DNA from: DASYZQ01 sp035946175
Lineage (GTDB): Bacteria; Patescibacteriota; Saccharimonadia; Saccharimonadales; UBA4665
Direction of reading: 5' to 3'
DNA: 64,000 nt
Assembly (NCBI GenBank): GCA_035946175.1
Contig: DASYZQ010000026.1
Coordinates: 1-64,000 of the forward strand
Below the pieces are notes generated by a model. It was not told where the DNA came from, ran no database searches, and was given only the letters and a program-made list of their open reading frames with translations. Positions 8,305 to 16,445 of this stretch are shown here, piece by piece. Position 1 is the first letter of the stretch, and each line of letters starts with the position of its first letter. The translations under genes were made by a program, and so were the position numbers.

Positions 8305-9348
8305 TTAGACATACCTACCAACCAAAAACAACACCAGGCCAACCATAGCGGCAACCTGACCCAAGATCCAGAAACGCATAGTGATCTTCGGTTCAGGCCA
8401 GCCTATGGCCTCGAAATGATGATGAATTGGCGAAGATAGGAACACCTTTTTACCATGACGCAACTTGCGCGATGTTCGATTAATGATGACTGAGAGGGTT
8501 TCCATGGCATAGACAGCTCCAATGATTGGCAGAATGTATACCGTATCTGTTTGCATGGCGATAATGCCAAGCGCCGTACCAAGCGCAAAAGCCCCGACAT
8601 CGCCCATAAAGAACCGGGCTGGATAGATGTTAAACCAGGTGTAACTCAACAAAGCACCAACCACCGTGAAGCAGAAGCCCGCTAGTACATACTTCGTTTC
8701 AACAGCAGCAATTGCCGCGTAAGCTATAAACGACGACACCAGGAGACCGCCCGCGAGACCATCAAGGCCATCACTAATATTGACAGCGTTTGCAGTTGCT
8801 ACCACTACGAACCAGAATATAGGAATAATAAAGATACCGACATGCCAATGGTGAATAATCGGCAGATAGATACTCGTGACGTCCAGTTTTGCAAAGAACC
8901 ACACGCCCCCAATAATAGCTACTCCGCTATAAAGTAGGAATTTCAACTTGGCACGCATACCTGCTACGCCCTTGCCATTGCTTTTAATGTTCATGATGTC
9001 ATCGGCCAGCCCTACGAGACCAGCGCCAACCATACCGGCAAGAGGTAGCCAGGTCTCACCCCGGCTGAGATTAAAGAACAGCGTCACAAACAAGACAGAT
9101 AGTACAAAAATAATACCCGCCATCGTCGGGACATTCCGTCGATGTTTGGCAGCATGCAACTTTTGATACACAGTCGCCGCGGTACCGCCAAGCGCTTCAG
9201 TCCGTTGCTTCTTCCACCACTGCCCCTTATACGCTGCATTGGTATATAGCGGTGTAATAATCATACTCACCAAAAACCCCATAAAGCCGAGTAGGACAAT
9301 TCGAATAAGCGTGTTCGTCTGAACTGCAATATGGAGTGTCGTGACCAT
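8305..9348 (-). CDS. mraY: Phospho-N-acetylmuramoyl-pentapeptide transferase MraY
   Basis: Integral membrane enzyme that transfers phospho-MurNAc-pentapeptide to undecaprenyl phosphate, making lipid I. Conserved motifs are visible: GLADD near the N-terminal third, NAVNISDGLDGLAGG with the catalytic Asp, FMGDVGAFALG, and the histidine motif SPIHHHFE near the C-terminus. 347 aa is typical. It has its own likely promoter in the upstream gap (9369-9397) and a GAGG ribosome site. Confidence 0.97.
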   Translation of the reverse strand: MVTTLHIAVQTNTLIRIVLLGFMGFLVSMIITPLYTNAAYKGQWWKKQRTEALGGTAATVYQKLHAAKHRRNVPTMAGIIFVLSVLFVTLFFNLSRGETWLPLAGMVGAGLVGLADDIMNIKSNGKGVAGMRAKLKFLLYSGVAIIGGVWFFAKLDVTSIYLPIIHHWHVGIFIIPIFWFVVVATANAVNISDGLDGLAGGLLVSSFIAYAAIAAVETKYVLAGFCFTVVGALLSYTWFNIYPARFFMGDVGAFALGTALGIIAMQTDTVYILPIIGAVYAMETLSVIINRTSRKLRHGKKVFLSSPIHHHFEAIGWPEPKITMRFWILGQVAAMVGLVLFLVGRYV

Positions 9349-9368
9349 GTTTCTACCTCGTCACCTTA

Positions 9369-9397
9369 ATTATATGCTAGGGTTCCCCTGTTGTCAC
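9369..9397 (-). promoter_or_regulatory. Candidate internal promoter of mraY
   Basis: On the minus strand GTGACA (9397-9392), 17 nt, then a perfect TATAAT (9374-9369), about 20 nt before the mraY ATG. The promoter overlaps the small reading frame at 9377-9421. Confidence 0.55.
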
Positions 9398-9421
9398 GAG
9401 AGAATCTTTAGAGCTTACCAT
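9377..9421 (-). CDS. Possible 14-residue small ORF upstream of mraY
   Basis: A minus-strand ATG at 9421 preceded by a good ribosome site (ACAGGAGATAAC) opens a 14-codon frame ending at TAG 9377-9379 (peptide MVSSKDSLVTTGEP). It sits in the ftsL-mraY gap, where ftsI is found in many other bacteria. It may be a leader peptide, a remnant of a lost gene, or chance. The ribosome site is the only positive evidence. Confidence 0.3.
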   Translation of the reverse strand: MVSSKDSLVTTGEP

Positions 9422-9473
9422 GTTATCTCCTGTTACGAAAGTACACCTCTTGTGTTATAAAGCCAGGCTGTAA

Positions 9474-9824
9474 CTAGTCCTGCATGGTAGCACTCGGCTT
9501 AATGGGTGTAAGGGTTTTAGCGACTGTACTATTTTGAACCCGCGATATGGCCTCCAGTCGTGCTGAAGCGACTTGGAGGTTATCATATTGCTGTTTCAGC
9601 TGTGATTGCTGCTGCAATAATCCATTTATTTGGTAGCCATACGTATTAGTTTTGGTTACCTGCGTCAGATATAGCAGACCCAGTAGGACTGCTAGGACGA
9701 TCAACATGACCGCGTTACTGACTGGGCCCAGTGCGCGGGTTCGAGTCCGAAATACAACAGCATTTTGGTTTCTGCTAACAAAAGTATTCTGTCTACCAAG
9801 TGCAAGCGAATTTGAATATGTCAT
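9474..9824 (-). CDS. ftsL: FtsL-like septum protein
   Basis: Short bitopic protein with the FtsL layout: polar N-terminus, one membrane helix (AVMLIVLAVLLGLLYLT, about 37-53) and an extracytoplasmic helical, coiled-coil-like stretch (LLQQQSQLKQQYDNLQ). FtsL forms the FtsQLB complex. Sequence conservation in this family is low, so the call rests on topology and on position between rsmH and mraY. I chose ATG 9824 (116 aa) over an upstream GTG at 9887, which would add 21 polar residues without a ribosome site. Confidence 0.72.
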   Translation of the reverse strand: MTYSNSLALGRQNTFVSRNQNAVVFRTRTRALGPVSNAVMLIVLAVLLGLLYLTQVTKTNTYGYQINGLLQQQSQLKQQYDNLQVASARLEAISRVQNSTVAKTLTPIKPSATMQD

Positions 9825-10002
9825 ATTTTTTATATTTATTTTGTTTGTATGATGATCAGGCTGAGTGCCCAGATAGTACCCAGGCACCCTCGCCTGCTTT
9901 CCTATAAAGTCACCGGTTCAGGTTACAACCCTGACGTGTACTTTGTAGGCACGGGATCTGTTTTTAACTACGCGTATAGGCATATGACAGGTCCCCTTTC
10001 TT

Positions 10003-10896
10003 TTATTTGTTTATTTTCACTGCGGCTCGGAGTTTAGCGCTTCGAGCGCGCGGGTTTGAAACAATTTCATTTTTTTCGCCAACGACCGGACGCCTAGTAA
10101 GTATCCGCAAAATCGCGTCGTAGCGATCGCCCCCAGCATCTTGGAACGCCGCTTTTACCAAACGGTCTTCTAGACTATGGAAGCTTATGACTACAAGCCG
10201 ACCATCCGGAGCAAGCAAATTATGTATCCAGATTGGCAAGGCGTTTCGAAGAAGCTCAATCTCGTTGTTGACGGCAATTCTAAGCGCCTGAAACGTCCGC
10301 GTAGCTGGATGCAGTCGGCTGTGAATTGGCCAAGCCTTGGCGACAATTGCAGCGAGTTCTTTGGTCGTATGGAGTGGCCGATTTGCGACAATTCGCCCTG
10401 CTATAGCAGCGGCCTTCGGCTCCTCTCCGTATCTACGGAGAATATCCTTCAACGCCATTTCACTGTAGCCGTTCACGATAGTCTCGGCTGTGAGGGATTG
10501 ACGTTGATCCATACGCATATCGAGCGGACCATCCCGCTGGATGGAAAAACCACGACTCGCCTGATTAAGGTGCAGTGACGACACTCCAAGATCCGCCAAG
10601 ATACAATCGAATTGTTGCCCTGCTGCGGCAAGCCTCTGACTCGCCGACAGGAAGTCAGTGCGCCAGACGGCAATTCCCTGCCCCGCAAATCTCGCCTTGA
10701 GGCGTACTACGGCTGCCTGATCCCGATCAATCAGTACTACCTGCGACCGTCTGGTATGTGCCAGAATAGCCGCGGCGTGCCCACCATAGCCAGCAGTCAG
10801 GTCAAGGTATGAGTCCCCTTCCCTAGGCGCTAGATAGGTAAGCACCTGATCAATCATGACGGGTATATGCGATGTATTTTGTTCTTCTTTGAGCAT
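10003..10896 (-). CDS. rsmH: 16S rRNA (cytosine1402-N4)-methyltransferase
   Basis: SAM-dependent methyltransferase acting on C1402 of 16S rRNA in the decoding centre. The N-terminal HIPVM and the SAM-binding segment DLTAGYGGHAAAIL are typical, followed by LADLGVSSLHL, DMRMDQ and the ISFHSLEDRLVK signature. It is 297 aa from the ATG at 10896; a GTG at 10926 would add ten residues. It is the standard second gene of dcw clusters after mraZ, but a 300-nt gap separates them here. Confidence 0.95.
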   Translation of the reverse strand: MLKEEQNTSHIPVMIDQVLTYLAPREGDSYLDLTAGYGGHAAAILAHTRRSQVVLIDRDQAAVVRLKARFAGQGIAVWRTDFLSASQRLAAAGQQFDCILADLGVSSLHLNQASRGFSIQRDGPLDMRMDQRQSLTAETIVNGYSEMALKDILRRYGEEPKAAAIAGRIVANRPLHTTKELAAIVAKAWPIHSRLHPATRTFQALRIAVNNEIELLRNALPIWIHNLLAPDGRLVVISFHSLEDRLVKAAFQDAGGDRYDAILRILTRRPVVGEKNEIVSNPRARSAKLRAAVKINK

Positions 10897-11223
10897 CTTT
10901 TTCTTGTTTTTGTTTTGCAAGGTCACCTATTCAGCAGCCAACTTTTTGTTTTAGAAGTGTTTTTGTTTTTATGGTGACGAGCAGTTATGTATGTAAAGAA
11001 GAGATGTGAAGATTTGAAAAATCTTTAAACTTCTTACTAATCTGTTCGTCAAAGGTTGAGAGACTTATGTGTGAGGTGGAGTTTTGGGAGGTGTTTTCCA
11101 AAATGTACTTGGGTATTTAAAGTGGTGCCCATGTCCACTTGTTGACTGCCGAATAGCTAATCTCGAGTCGATTTTGTTACTCTTTAAATTGTCAATGTAC
11201 AAGGTCTAGGACATACCTTCCTG
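10897..11223. other. Gap between mraZ and rsmH, no gene recognised
   Basis: About 325 nt without a convincing reading frame. It contains two hairpin-forming repeats: AAGATTT-GAA-AAATCTT near 11017-11033 and TTTTGG/CCAAAA near 11083-11104. On the minus strand it would be the 5' leader of rsmH. No known riboswitch or RNA was recognised. Confidence 0.5.
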
Positions 11224-11586
11224 TCATGTGCCAGCCATAAGTCGCCAATACTTGCCGACGCGGACTGCCACAACGTCCCGACCGATGCCAGCGTAATCGA
11301 GAAGATGTTGCTCTATGCTTACCCTTCCCTGCTTACCATCGATTGCACCCTCGCTCTTGCCCATACGGAATTGTACGTTCAGGTCAGCCGTCTGTTCATC
11401 CAGAAGATTTCCCTGGAGCAATGGCTCTACCTGATTCTCCCAAACCGATTTTGGATATAAATGAAGGTACTGTTTAAAACCTCGGGTGATGACTACGCCG
11501 CTCGCGAACTCGTTTCGAAGCTCGGTCGGTATGGTTAACCGCCGCTTGTCGTCAAGCTTGCGTTCGAAATAGTCTACCGTTGCCAT
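11224..11586 (-). CDS. mraZ: Transcriptional regulator MraZ
   Basis: DNA-binding regulator with two SpoVT/AbrB-like half-domains that assembles into rings and usually represses its own dcw operon. The first half has LDDKRRLTIPTELRNE and the second DGKQGRVSIEQHLLDYAGI. At 120 aa it is shorter than E. coli MraZ (152). Its likely operator, four TGGGT repeats, lies 56-101 nt upstream (11642-11687), which supports autoregulation. Confidence 0.93.
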   Translation of the reverse strand: MATVDYFERKLDDKRRLTIPTELRNEFASGVVITRGFKQYLHLYPKSVWENQVEPLLQGNLLDEQTADLNVQFRMGKSEGAIDGKQGRVSIEQHLLDYAGIGRDVVAVRVGKYWRLMAGT

Positions 11587-11641
11587 GGTTTTGTTAATTT
11601 AATTTTCAGTGGTTTTTATTTTGCTGGGCAGTTCCGGGGCT

Positions 11642-11687
11642 ACCCACGATTACCCACTTACCTGACTATACTACCCACAGTTACCCA
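11642..11687 (-). promoter_or_regulatory. MraZ-type operator: four TGGGT repeats
   Basis: On the minus strand TGGGT occurs at 11687-11683, 11677-11673, 11656-11652 and 11646-11642. The repeats are spaced 10, 21 and 10 nt start to start, so all fall on one face of the helix. E. coli MraZ binds TGGGN repeats at 10-bp spacing upstream of mraZ, so this is a good match in sequence and position. Confidence 0.75.
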
Positions 11688-11772
11688 CATACAAGTAGTT
11701 TCACAAGAAAATAGTGGTGTTTACCACACCACTTATCCACAACTACTACAGACATGGCGTGATTTATCCACA
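11681..11772 (+). promoter_or_regulatory. Cluster of DnaA-box-like nonamers
   Basis: Two perfect TTATCCACA boxes (11733-11741 and 11764-11772) and a one-mismatch TTACCCACA (11681-11689) lie in the same orientation within 92 nt. A GTGGTG/CACCAC inverted repeat (11714-11732) is included. The cluster sits between mraZ and the divergent radC side. It may allow DnaA control of the dcw operon or be part of an origin-like region. dnaA itself is not in the window. Confidence 0.5.
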
Positions 11773-11810
11773 TATAGCGTTAACGGAATTATACACCACG
11801 CTACATACCA

Positions 11811-12068
11811 TCACGTACCCGATATAGTTACCATGCGAATTTCACTACCAACACTCGAAGAAATACGGCTCGGCTCTTCCCGCATGTAGGCACCGACCAG
11901 GCCAAACCCGCTCGCATAACTCTGGCGTAATACTCGTAACAGGGTACTATCTATTTTTATAAGACCTCCCAGAAGTAGGCAAAGCACAATACAAACTAAT
12001 AGACGACTGCATGAGGCATCTTCGATAAGCTGTGGGATTGTTTTAGTTTTTTTTATGTTTATTCTCAT
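11811..12068 (-). CDS. Small hypothetical membrane protein, 85 aa
   Basis: From ATG 12068 the frame encodes a basic N-terminus, one clear hydrophobic helix (LLVCIVLCLLLGGLI, about 22-36) and a polar tail of about 50 residues. There is no Shine-Dalgarno. No family is recognised. It fills the gap between the DnaA-box cluster and radC. Composition is plausible for a real small membrane protein, but a chance frame is not excluded. Confidence 0.4.
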   Translation of the reverse strand: MRINIKKTKTIPQLIEDASCSRLLVCIVLCLLLGGLIKIDSTLLRVLRQSYASGFGLVGAYMREEPSRISSSVGSEIRMVTISGT

Positions 12069-12160
12069 AATGTATGATACATGATAACACTTATTTACAG
12101 TCAAGTCAATAATCTGTCGTCATACTCGTCTTTGACAAAGTCTGCTACACTTGATCCTAT

Positions 12161-12829
12161 ATGCGTAGGCTACGGAGAATCCATCAAATTCCCAAAACTG
12201 ACCGGCCACGGGAAAAATTGCAGCAAAAGGGTCCTGCAGCTCTTTCTGATTTCGAACTCATTGAAACACTTATCGGCAATGGTGTAAGCGGAGCCGATGT
12301 TGGCCACATCGCGCAGGGCGTGCAACGACTCATGCAAAAAGCGCCTGATGCACTGAGTTATGAAACACTGAGCGCAATAAAAGGCCTTGGGTCAGCTGGA
12401 AGCGCAAAAATCCTTGCTGCTCTTGAACTTGCCAAAAGACATCTCGTCCGTAACGCTGAACCTATCCGAAGCCAACAAGACATATTGGGGCGCTTGAGTG
12501 ATATCCGTACGAAGCAGCAAGAATACTTCATCTGTTTGAGCCTTGACGGAGGGCAACGTCTTATAGCACAACGGACTATAACAACCGGTACGCTGGATTC
12601 GGTGATAGCCCACCCACGTGAGGTCTTTGCAGACCCCATCGTTGATCGGGCGGCCAGCATTGTAGTAGCCCATAACCATCCCTCGGGGGAAGCACACCCT
12701 AGCCAAAAAGATATTGTCCTCACCCAACAACTAGCTGCTGCCGGCCTACTATTGGGTATCACCTTGCGTGATCACCTTATTGTGACCAAAACCGACGCAT
12801 TCAGCTTTCGGCAACATCATCTGCTGTAA
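12161..12829 (+). CDS. radC: RadC-family JAB/MPN protein
   Basis: Contains an N-terminal helix-hairpin-helix-like region with RPREKL and ALSDFELIETLIGNG, then the JAMM metal-binding motif HNHPSGEAHPSQKD (His171, His173, Asp184). RadC proteins were linked to DNA repair, but their biochemical role remains uncertain; the JAMM fold suggests a metallohydrolase. 222 aa matches the family. No partner overlaps it, and the start ATG is canonical relative to RPREKL. Confidence 0.93.
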   Translation: MRRLRRIHQIPKTDRPREKLQQKGPAALSDFELIETLIGNGVSGADVGHIAQGVQRLMQKAPDALSYETLSAIKGLGSAGSAKILAALELAKRHLVRNAEPIRSQQDILGRLSDIRTKQQEYFICLSLDGGQRLIAQRTITTGTLDSVIAHPREVFADPIVDRAASIVVAHNHPSGEAHPSQKDIVLTQQLAAAGLLLGITLRDHLIVTKTDAFSFRQHHLL

Positions 12830-12899
12830 AGAATTGCAAAAAGCTTTTGCTTCGAGGGAAGGTGTGGTATGATTCCGGCCGTTGAATAGGGAGCATATC

Positions 12900-13880
12900 A
12901 TGGCACAGTGTTATTTCGAGCTACGGAAACAATCTGCACGAGGCAGTGATAGTATCATTGCAGACATGATGCGGCATCTCCATACTAGGCAGTACATCGG
13001 TAGAGCTTTGGTGGTTTGTGATCAACCCACTGTCATGCTTTCCGCAGCGCGCAAACAATGGCTCAAATTGGCTCGTACTATCCAAAAACAGCGTGCTAGT
13101 ACACTTAATGCCGATAAGATTCTGAAGTATACCCACGCTATCGTATATATGCAACGGCTGCGTTTTAGCTCCCGTTCGCCGCTTGATGATCCTGAGGGCG
13201 ACGTATGCTTCGTAACTCCGGACCAAATCACAGTAACTCCTCTGCAATGCTTCACGATATATCTTGCGGCGCCTATTGACCGTGAGATTATGGTAACTAA
13301 CTTGATCGATCAGCTTCCTGCTGAGGCACTCCTCGTAGATTATGGACACAATGATGGCTGGGAGAAATATGGGCTACAGCCAAAGCACCTACTCGAAAAA
13401 CGAGTCATTGATGAGTGGACACAGGTTGAACGCTTCTTCACAAAATATAAGATTGATATCCAGGCACTCTCTACAGGCACTATGGGGGACGTGGAGGCTA
13501 TGGATGATGCCCTCGATACGGTTCTGGGTATTAGCCACCAGTTTTTACAAATTGCCAACAGTTTTCAGCACGCGCTGGAAATTGCCCGCCCATTGCATCT
13601 CAGTCAGCACACGCGGCGGCAGTATGATGCCCTATCGCTACTCGCACACCGAGTTCAGGCCCTAAGTTCAGAAGCGTTTACTCAAAGATTCCTCGAGGCA
13701 TACAATGAAGACGATACGTTCTTCCTCTACGATGCTACAAGACAGGTCCTATTCGGTTATGGCGAAAGTCTCGCTGAAGCTGTTGGTCGCCATTTGCAGG
13801 CCGGCAGGGCCAACCTAGCCATTGCATTACGACGTAGCTATATGGGGCGCTCCTTGAGCCCAATGACAAAGCCAATATAA
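12900..13880 (+). CDS. Conserved-looking hypothetical protein, 326 aa
   Basis: I do not recognise this protein. It is soluble, mixed alpha/beta, without signal peptide or membrane segments. The first half has beta-rich stretches (ALVVCDQPTVML, FTIYLAAPIDREI, ALLVDYGH). The second half is mostly helical with a central run around DVEAMDDALDTVLGISHQ. ATG 12900 is preceded by AGGGAGC at good spacing, better than the upstream TTG at 12882. It follows radC by 70 nt on the same strand, and its last 43 nt overlap the convergent CDP-archaeol-synthase-like gene. Confidence 0.7.
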   Translation: MAQCYFELRKQSARGSDSIIADMMRHLHTRQYIGRALVVCDQPTVMLSAARKQWLKLARTIQKQRASTLNADKILKYTHAIVYMQRLRFSSRSPLDDPEGDVCFVTPDQITVTPLQCFTIYLAAPIDREIMVTNLIDQLPAEALLVDYGHNDGWEKYGLQPKHLLEKRVIDEWTQVERFFTKYKIDIQALSTGTMGDVEAMDDALDTVLGISHQFLQIANSFQHALEIARPLHLSQHTRRQYDALSLLAHRVQALSSEAFTQRFLEAYNEDDTFFLYDATRQVLFGYGESLAEAVGRHLQAGRANLAIALRRSYMGRSLSPMTKPI

Positions 13881-14395
13881 GTAGCCACTACATGCACTAA
13901 TAACCATAGAAACAATAGGATTACGTACTGTTCTAGTCGCAGCTGCACAAACGGTGCTGAGGCTACGGCGCCACCAACAATATAGTCAGTCTGATCAAAC
14001 GGGAACCAGCCATGTCCAGGTGGACGGTTTAATTGACGCTTGAAAAAACTCTCCAAGGCATCTCCACCGAGTGCCCCGATCCCAAACAATGGTCCCAGTA
14101 TAGCCGTCGGTATCGTTCTGTAATCAACCTGGCTGGTTAGCGTTTGTGCCCAACCGAAATGGCGTACCAGATATTGCTGTAACCAAAGAGTTATTGTTGC
14201 CATGAGTATGCCAACAATAAACCCTCGCCAGGTTTTATGATCACCAAGGAGTCGTTTACCTCGAAACGTCGTACCAAGATCCATCGGTGCATTCCAATCG
14301 CGCAGATGAGGCAGGTTTGCGACCAAGATTGGGGATACATTAGCAACACCAGCTGGAGCAAAAAACCAAAGTGCAAATATAATCTCTTTAAGCAT
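13838..14395 (-). CDS. CDP-archaeol synthase family (DUF46) membrane protein
   Basis: Integral membrane protein of 185 aa with about four or five helices and the motif LLGDHKTWRGFIVG near residues 49-62 plus GALGGDALESFFKRQ. These are hallmarks of the CarS/DUF46 branch of CDP-alcohol-forming cytidylyltransferases. Archaeal members make CDP-archaeol from CTP and an unsaturated archaetidic acid. In bacteria the lipid substrate is not established, and ordinary phosphatidate is possible. Its start overlaps the end of the PHP gene by 8 nt, so the two are likely cotranscribed. No cdsA is seen in the window. Confidence 0.82.
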   Translation of the reverse strand: MLKEIIFALWFFAPAGVANVSPILVANLPHLRDWNAPMDLGTTFRGKRLLGDHKTWRGFIVGILMATITLWLQQYLVRHFGWAQTLTSQVDYRTIPTAILGPLFGIGALGGDALESFFKRQLNRPPGHGWFPFDQTDYIVGGAVASAPFVQLRLEQYVILLFLWLLVHVVATYIGFVIGLKERPI

Positions 14396-15038
14396 GGTTT
14401 ACCTTCTTGCGCAAACGATTGAATTTTGGGTAGGCGCTCCCGAGCAGGCCAACAGTTCTCATAATATGCTGCGCATCTTTGAGCGAGTTGCCCAGGGTCA
14501 CGGCAGACGGCGGCCCGACGATAAGGCTGAATGTTCTTCCCCAACCGATCCTACCATGGGCGTCGCTGCTGCTAGCGCCAGGCGCGTTATGCCGCGCTGC
14601 CCATCGACGCGCTTCGGCACTGCGATTTTGGAATATAGCTCTTCCATTATATATCTCGACGATATCCACATAATCGGCTATCTCGTTGAGCGTTGTGAAT
14701 GAAATCCCGTGCCGAACAGACTCGAATGGGTGTGGTATATAGACGAGCCCTGACTGATTCTTTATAGCATGGACTGTCTCGACAGCACTTAAGCCAGGTG
14801 GGATTGGCTGTTGCAAGTAAAGACCCACTATTTCACCATCTGTTGTGCTTACCTCCTCACCGACGATAATGTGGCTACCGATTTCATGATGCAGTTTTTG
14901 CGCGAACTCAATGTTGTCATGGTCAGTTACTGCAATATAATCGAGCAAACCTCCCTTTAGCGCTCGGCGGTAGTCTTGCGCCCGCAGCCCCCCATCCGGA
15001 GAAGCCGTTGAATGCGTATGCAAGTCAATCTTATACAT
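14388..15038 (-). CDS. PHP-domain phosphoesterase
   Basis: PHP family metal-dependent hydrolase of 216 aa. Metal-ligand motifs are present in order: DLHTHSTASPDG at the N-terminus, AVTDHDN, IVGEEVST, IPHPFE and the late SSDAHG. Small stand-alone PHP proteins act on nucleoside 3',5'-bisphosphates or RNA ends (for example RNase AM/YciV), but the substrate cannot be read from sequence. It is cotranscribed with the DUF46 gene and lies 20 nt downstream of glyS on the same strand. Confidence 0.88.
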   Translation of the reverse strand: MYKIDLHTHSTASPDGGLRAQDYRRALKGGLLDYIAVTDHDNIEFAQKLHHEIGSHIIVGEEVSTTDGEIVGLYLQQPIPPGLSAVETVHAIKNQSGLVYIPHPFESVRHGISFTTLNEIADYVDIVEIYNGRAIFQNRSAEARRWAARHNAPGASSSDAHGRIGWGRTFSLIVGPPSAVTLGNSLKDAQHIMRTVGLLGSAYPKFNRLRKKVNHA

Positions 15039-15058
15039 CGGAACCTCGCTGTATAAAA

Positions 15059-16429
15059 CTATTGTTCAAACGAAACCGCTTTTACAACTTCGTCGCTATG
15101 TACTCTGTGCTGTTGTGCGGTATCTCTATCACGTATGGTCACGGTGTCATCCTCAAGCGTCTGGAAATCGACCGTAACACAGTAGGGCGTGCCAATTTCA
15201 TCTTGACGGCGATATCGCTTGCCGATATTGCCATTATCATCCCACATGATGGCACCAATATCCTTCTTGAGCATACTGTGGATTTCCTTCGCTTTTCTAA
15301 TAAGCTCAGGTTTATTCTTGAGTAGGGGGCTCACCGCGCAGCGTACGGGGGCGAGATGAGCGGGTAGCTTGAGCAGTACTCGTTTTTCGCCATTTAATTC
15401 GTCCTCGCTGTAAGCATTAGTGAGAACCGCTAGCACATGACGATCAAGGCCAAACGTCGGTTCAATAACATGGGGGACAAATGAGGAACCCCCATCTCTA
15501 GGCAGATATTCTAGGGCCTTGCCGGAATATTCCTGGTGATTTCTAAGATCAAAATCCGTACGGTAGGCCAAGCCACTAATTTCCTGAAAGCCGAGTGAGG
15601 GGAATTCATAGTAACAATCGACTGTACGCCTGCTATAGTGGGCACGGTCAGCTTCCGGTACCTCATGCTCCTTGATCTTAGCCTTATCTAGGCCCAGCCT
15701 ATCAAACCAATCTAGTTGAACTTGTCGCCATGTGTCAAAGCACTTCTCCCAACTCTCCGGCCTAATAAAATACTCAAACTCCATGATTTCAAGTTCACGC
15801 AGCCGGAAGATAAAATTACCTGGGCTAATCTCATTCCGGAAATTGCGACCTATTTGAGCAATACCAAACGGAAGATCTGGGTGGAAACTATCAATGATGT
15901 TTTTGAAATTAATAAACATGCCTTGCGCCGTTTCAGGACGTAAATATGCAATCGATTCATCATCTTCTAGCGGTCCAACATGGGTTTTGAACATCATGTT
16001 AAATGCTGCCGGTGCACTCAACCCGTTGCCATCCGGACTTTTAATATTACGCTCCGTAACAACCCGAGCCATTTGTTCGAGCGTCATAGTATCTACATTT
16101 TCTATACCATTGTCTTCCAGTAAATGGTCTAATCTGTAGCGCTTTTTCGTCTTGATGTCCTCTATCAAAGGATCATTAAATGTTTCGACGTGCCCGCTTG
16201 CCTGCCAAACCCTCGGATTCATAAGAATTGTCGTATCAATACCATACATATCGTCTCGGCTTTCGACGAAAAGCTTCCACCACAAATTAGCAATATTACG
16301 CTTGAGTTGAACACCTAGGGGACCATAGTCCCAGGTACCAGCCAGCCCGCCGTATATCTCACTGCCCTGGTAAATAAAACCACGACGCTTGGCGAGCGAG
16401 GCGATCTCTTCTAAACTGACATTACTCAT
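15059..16429 (-). CDS. glyS: Glycyl-tRNA synthetase, single-chain alpha2 type
   Basis: Class II synthetase charging tRNA-Gly, of the homodimeric type found in eukaryotes, archaea and many Gram-positives rather than the alpha2beta2 GlyQS type. Motifs include RRGFIYQGSEIYGGLAGTWDYG at the start (split over residues 15-36), motif 2 around IGRNFRNEISPGNFIFRLREL, and motif 3 near FGLDRHVLAVL. The anticodon-binding domain occupies about 345-450. A TATAAT at 16445-16440 lies only 10 nt before the ATG, so the mRNA may be nearly leaderless. Confidence 0.96.
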   Translation of the reverse strand: MSNVSLEEIASLAKRRGFIYQGSEIYGGLAGTWDYGPLGVQLKRNIANLWWKLFVESRDDMYGIDTTILMNPRVWQASGHVETFNDPLIEDIKTKKRYRLDHLLEDNGIENVDTMTLEQMARVVTERNIKSPDGNGLSAPAAFNMMFKTHVGPLEDDESIAYLRPETAQGMFINFKNIIDSFHPDLPFGIAQIGRNFRNEISPGNFIFRLRELEIMEFEYFIRPESWEKCFDTWRQVQLDWFDRLGLDKAKIKEHEVPEADRAHYSRRTVDCYYEFPSLGFQEISGLAYRTDFDLRNHQEYSGKALEYLPRDGGSSFVPHVIEPTFGLDRHVLAVLTNAYSEDELNGEKRVLLKLPAHLAPVRCAVSPLLKNKPELIRKAKEIHSMLKKDIGAIMWDDNGNIGKRYRRQDEIGTPYCVTVDFQTLEDDTVTIRDRDTAQQHRVHSDEVVKAVSFEQ

Positions 16430-16439
16430 ACTTGCCTTG

Positions 16440-16445
16440 ATTATA
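16440..16445 (-). promoter_or_regulatory. TATAAT close to the glyS start
   Basis: A perfect -10 hexamer ends 10 nt before the glyS ATG and no Shine-Dalgarno lies between. A transcription start 6-8 nt downstream would leave almost no leader. The -35 region is poor. Confidence 0.5.

Noticed and set aside
9728..9748. T-arm-like sequence GGTTCGAGTCC suggesting a tRNA
   Set aside because: It lies within ftsL coding sequence; no acceptor stem, D-arm or anticodon arm can be formed around it.
10177..10578. 133-residue plus-strand frame
   Set aside because: Antisense to rsmH.
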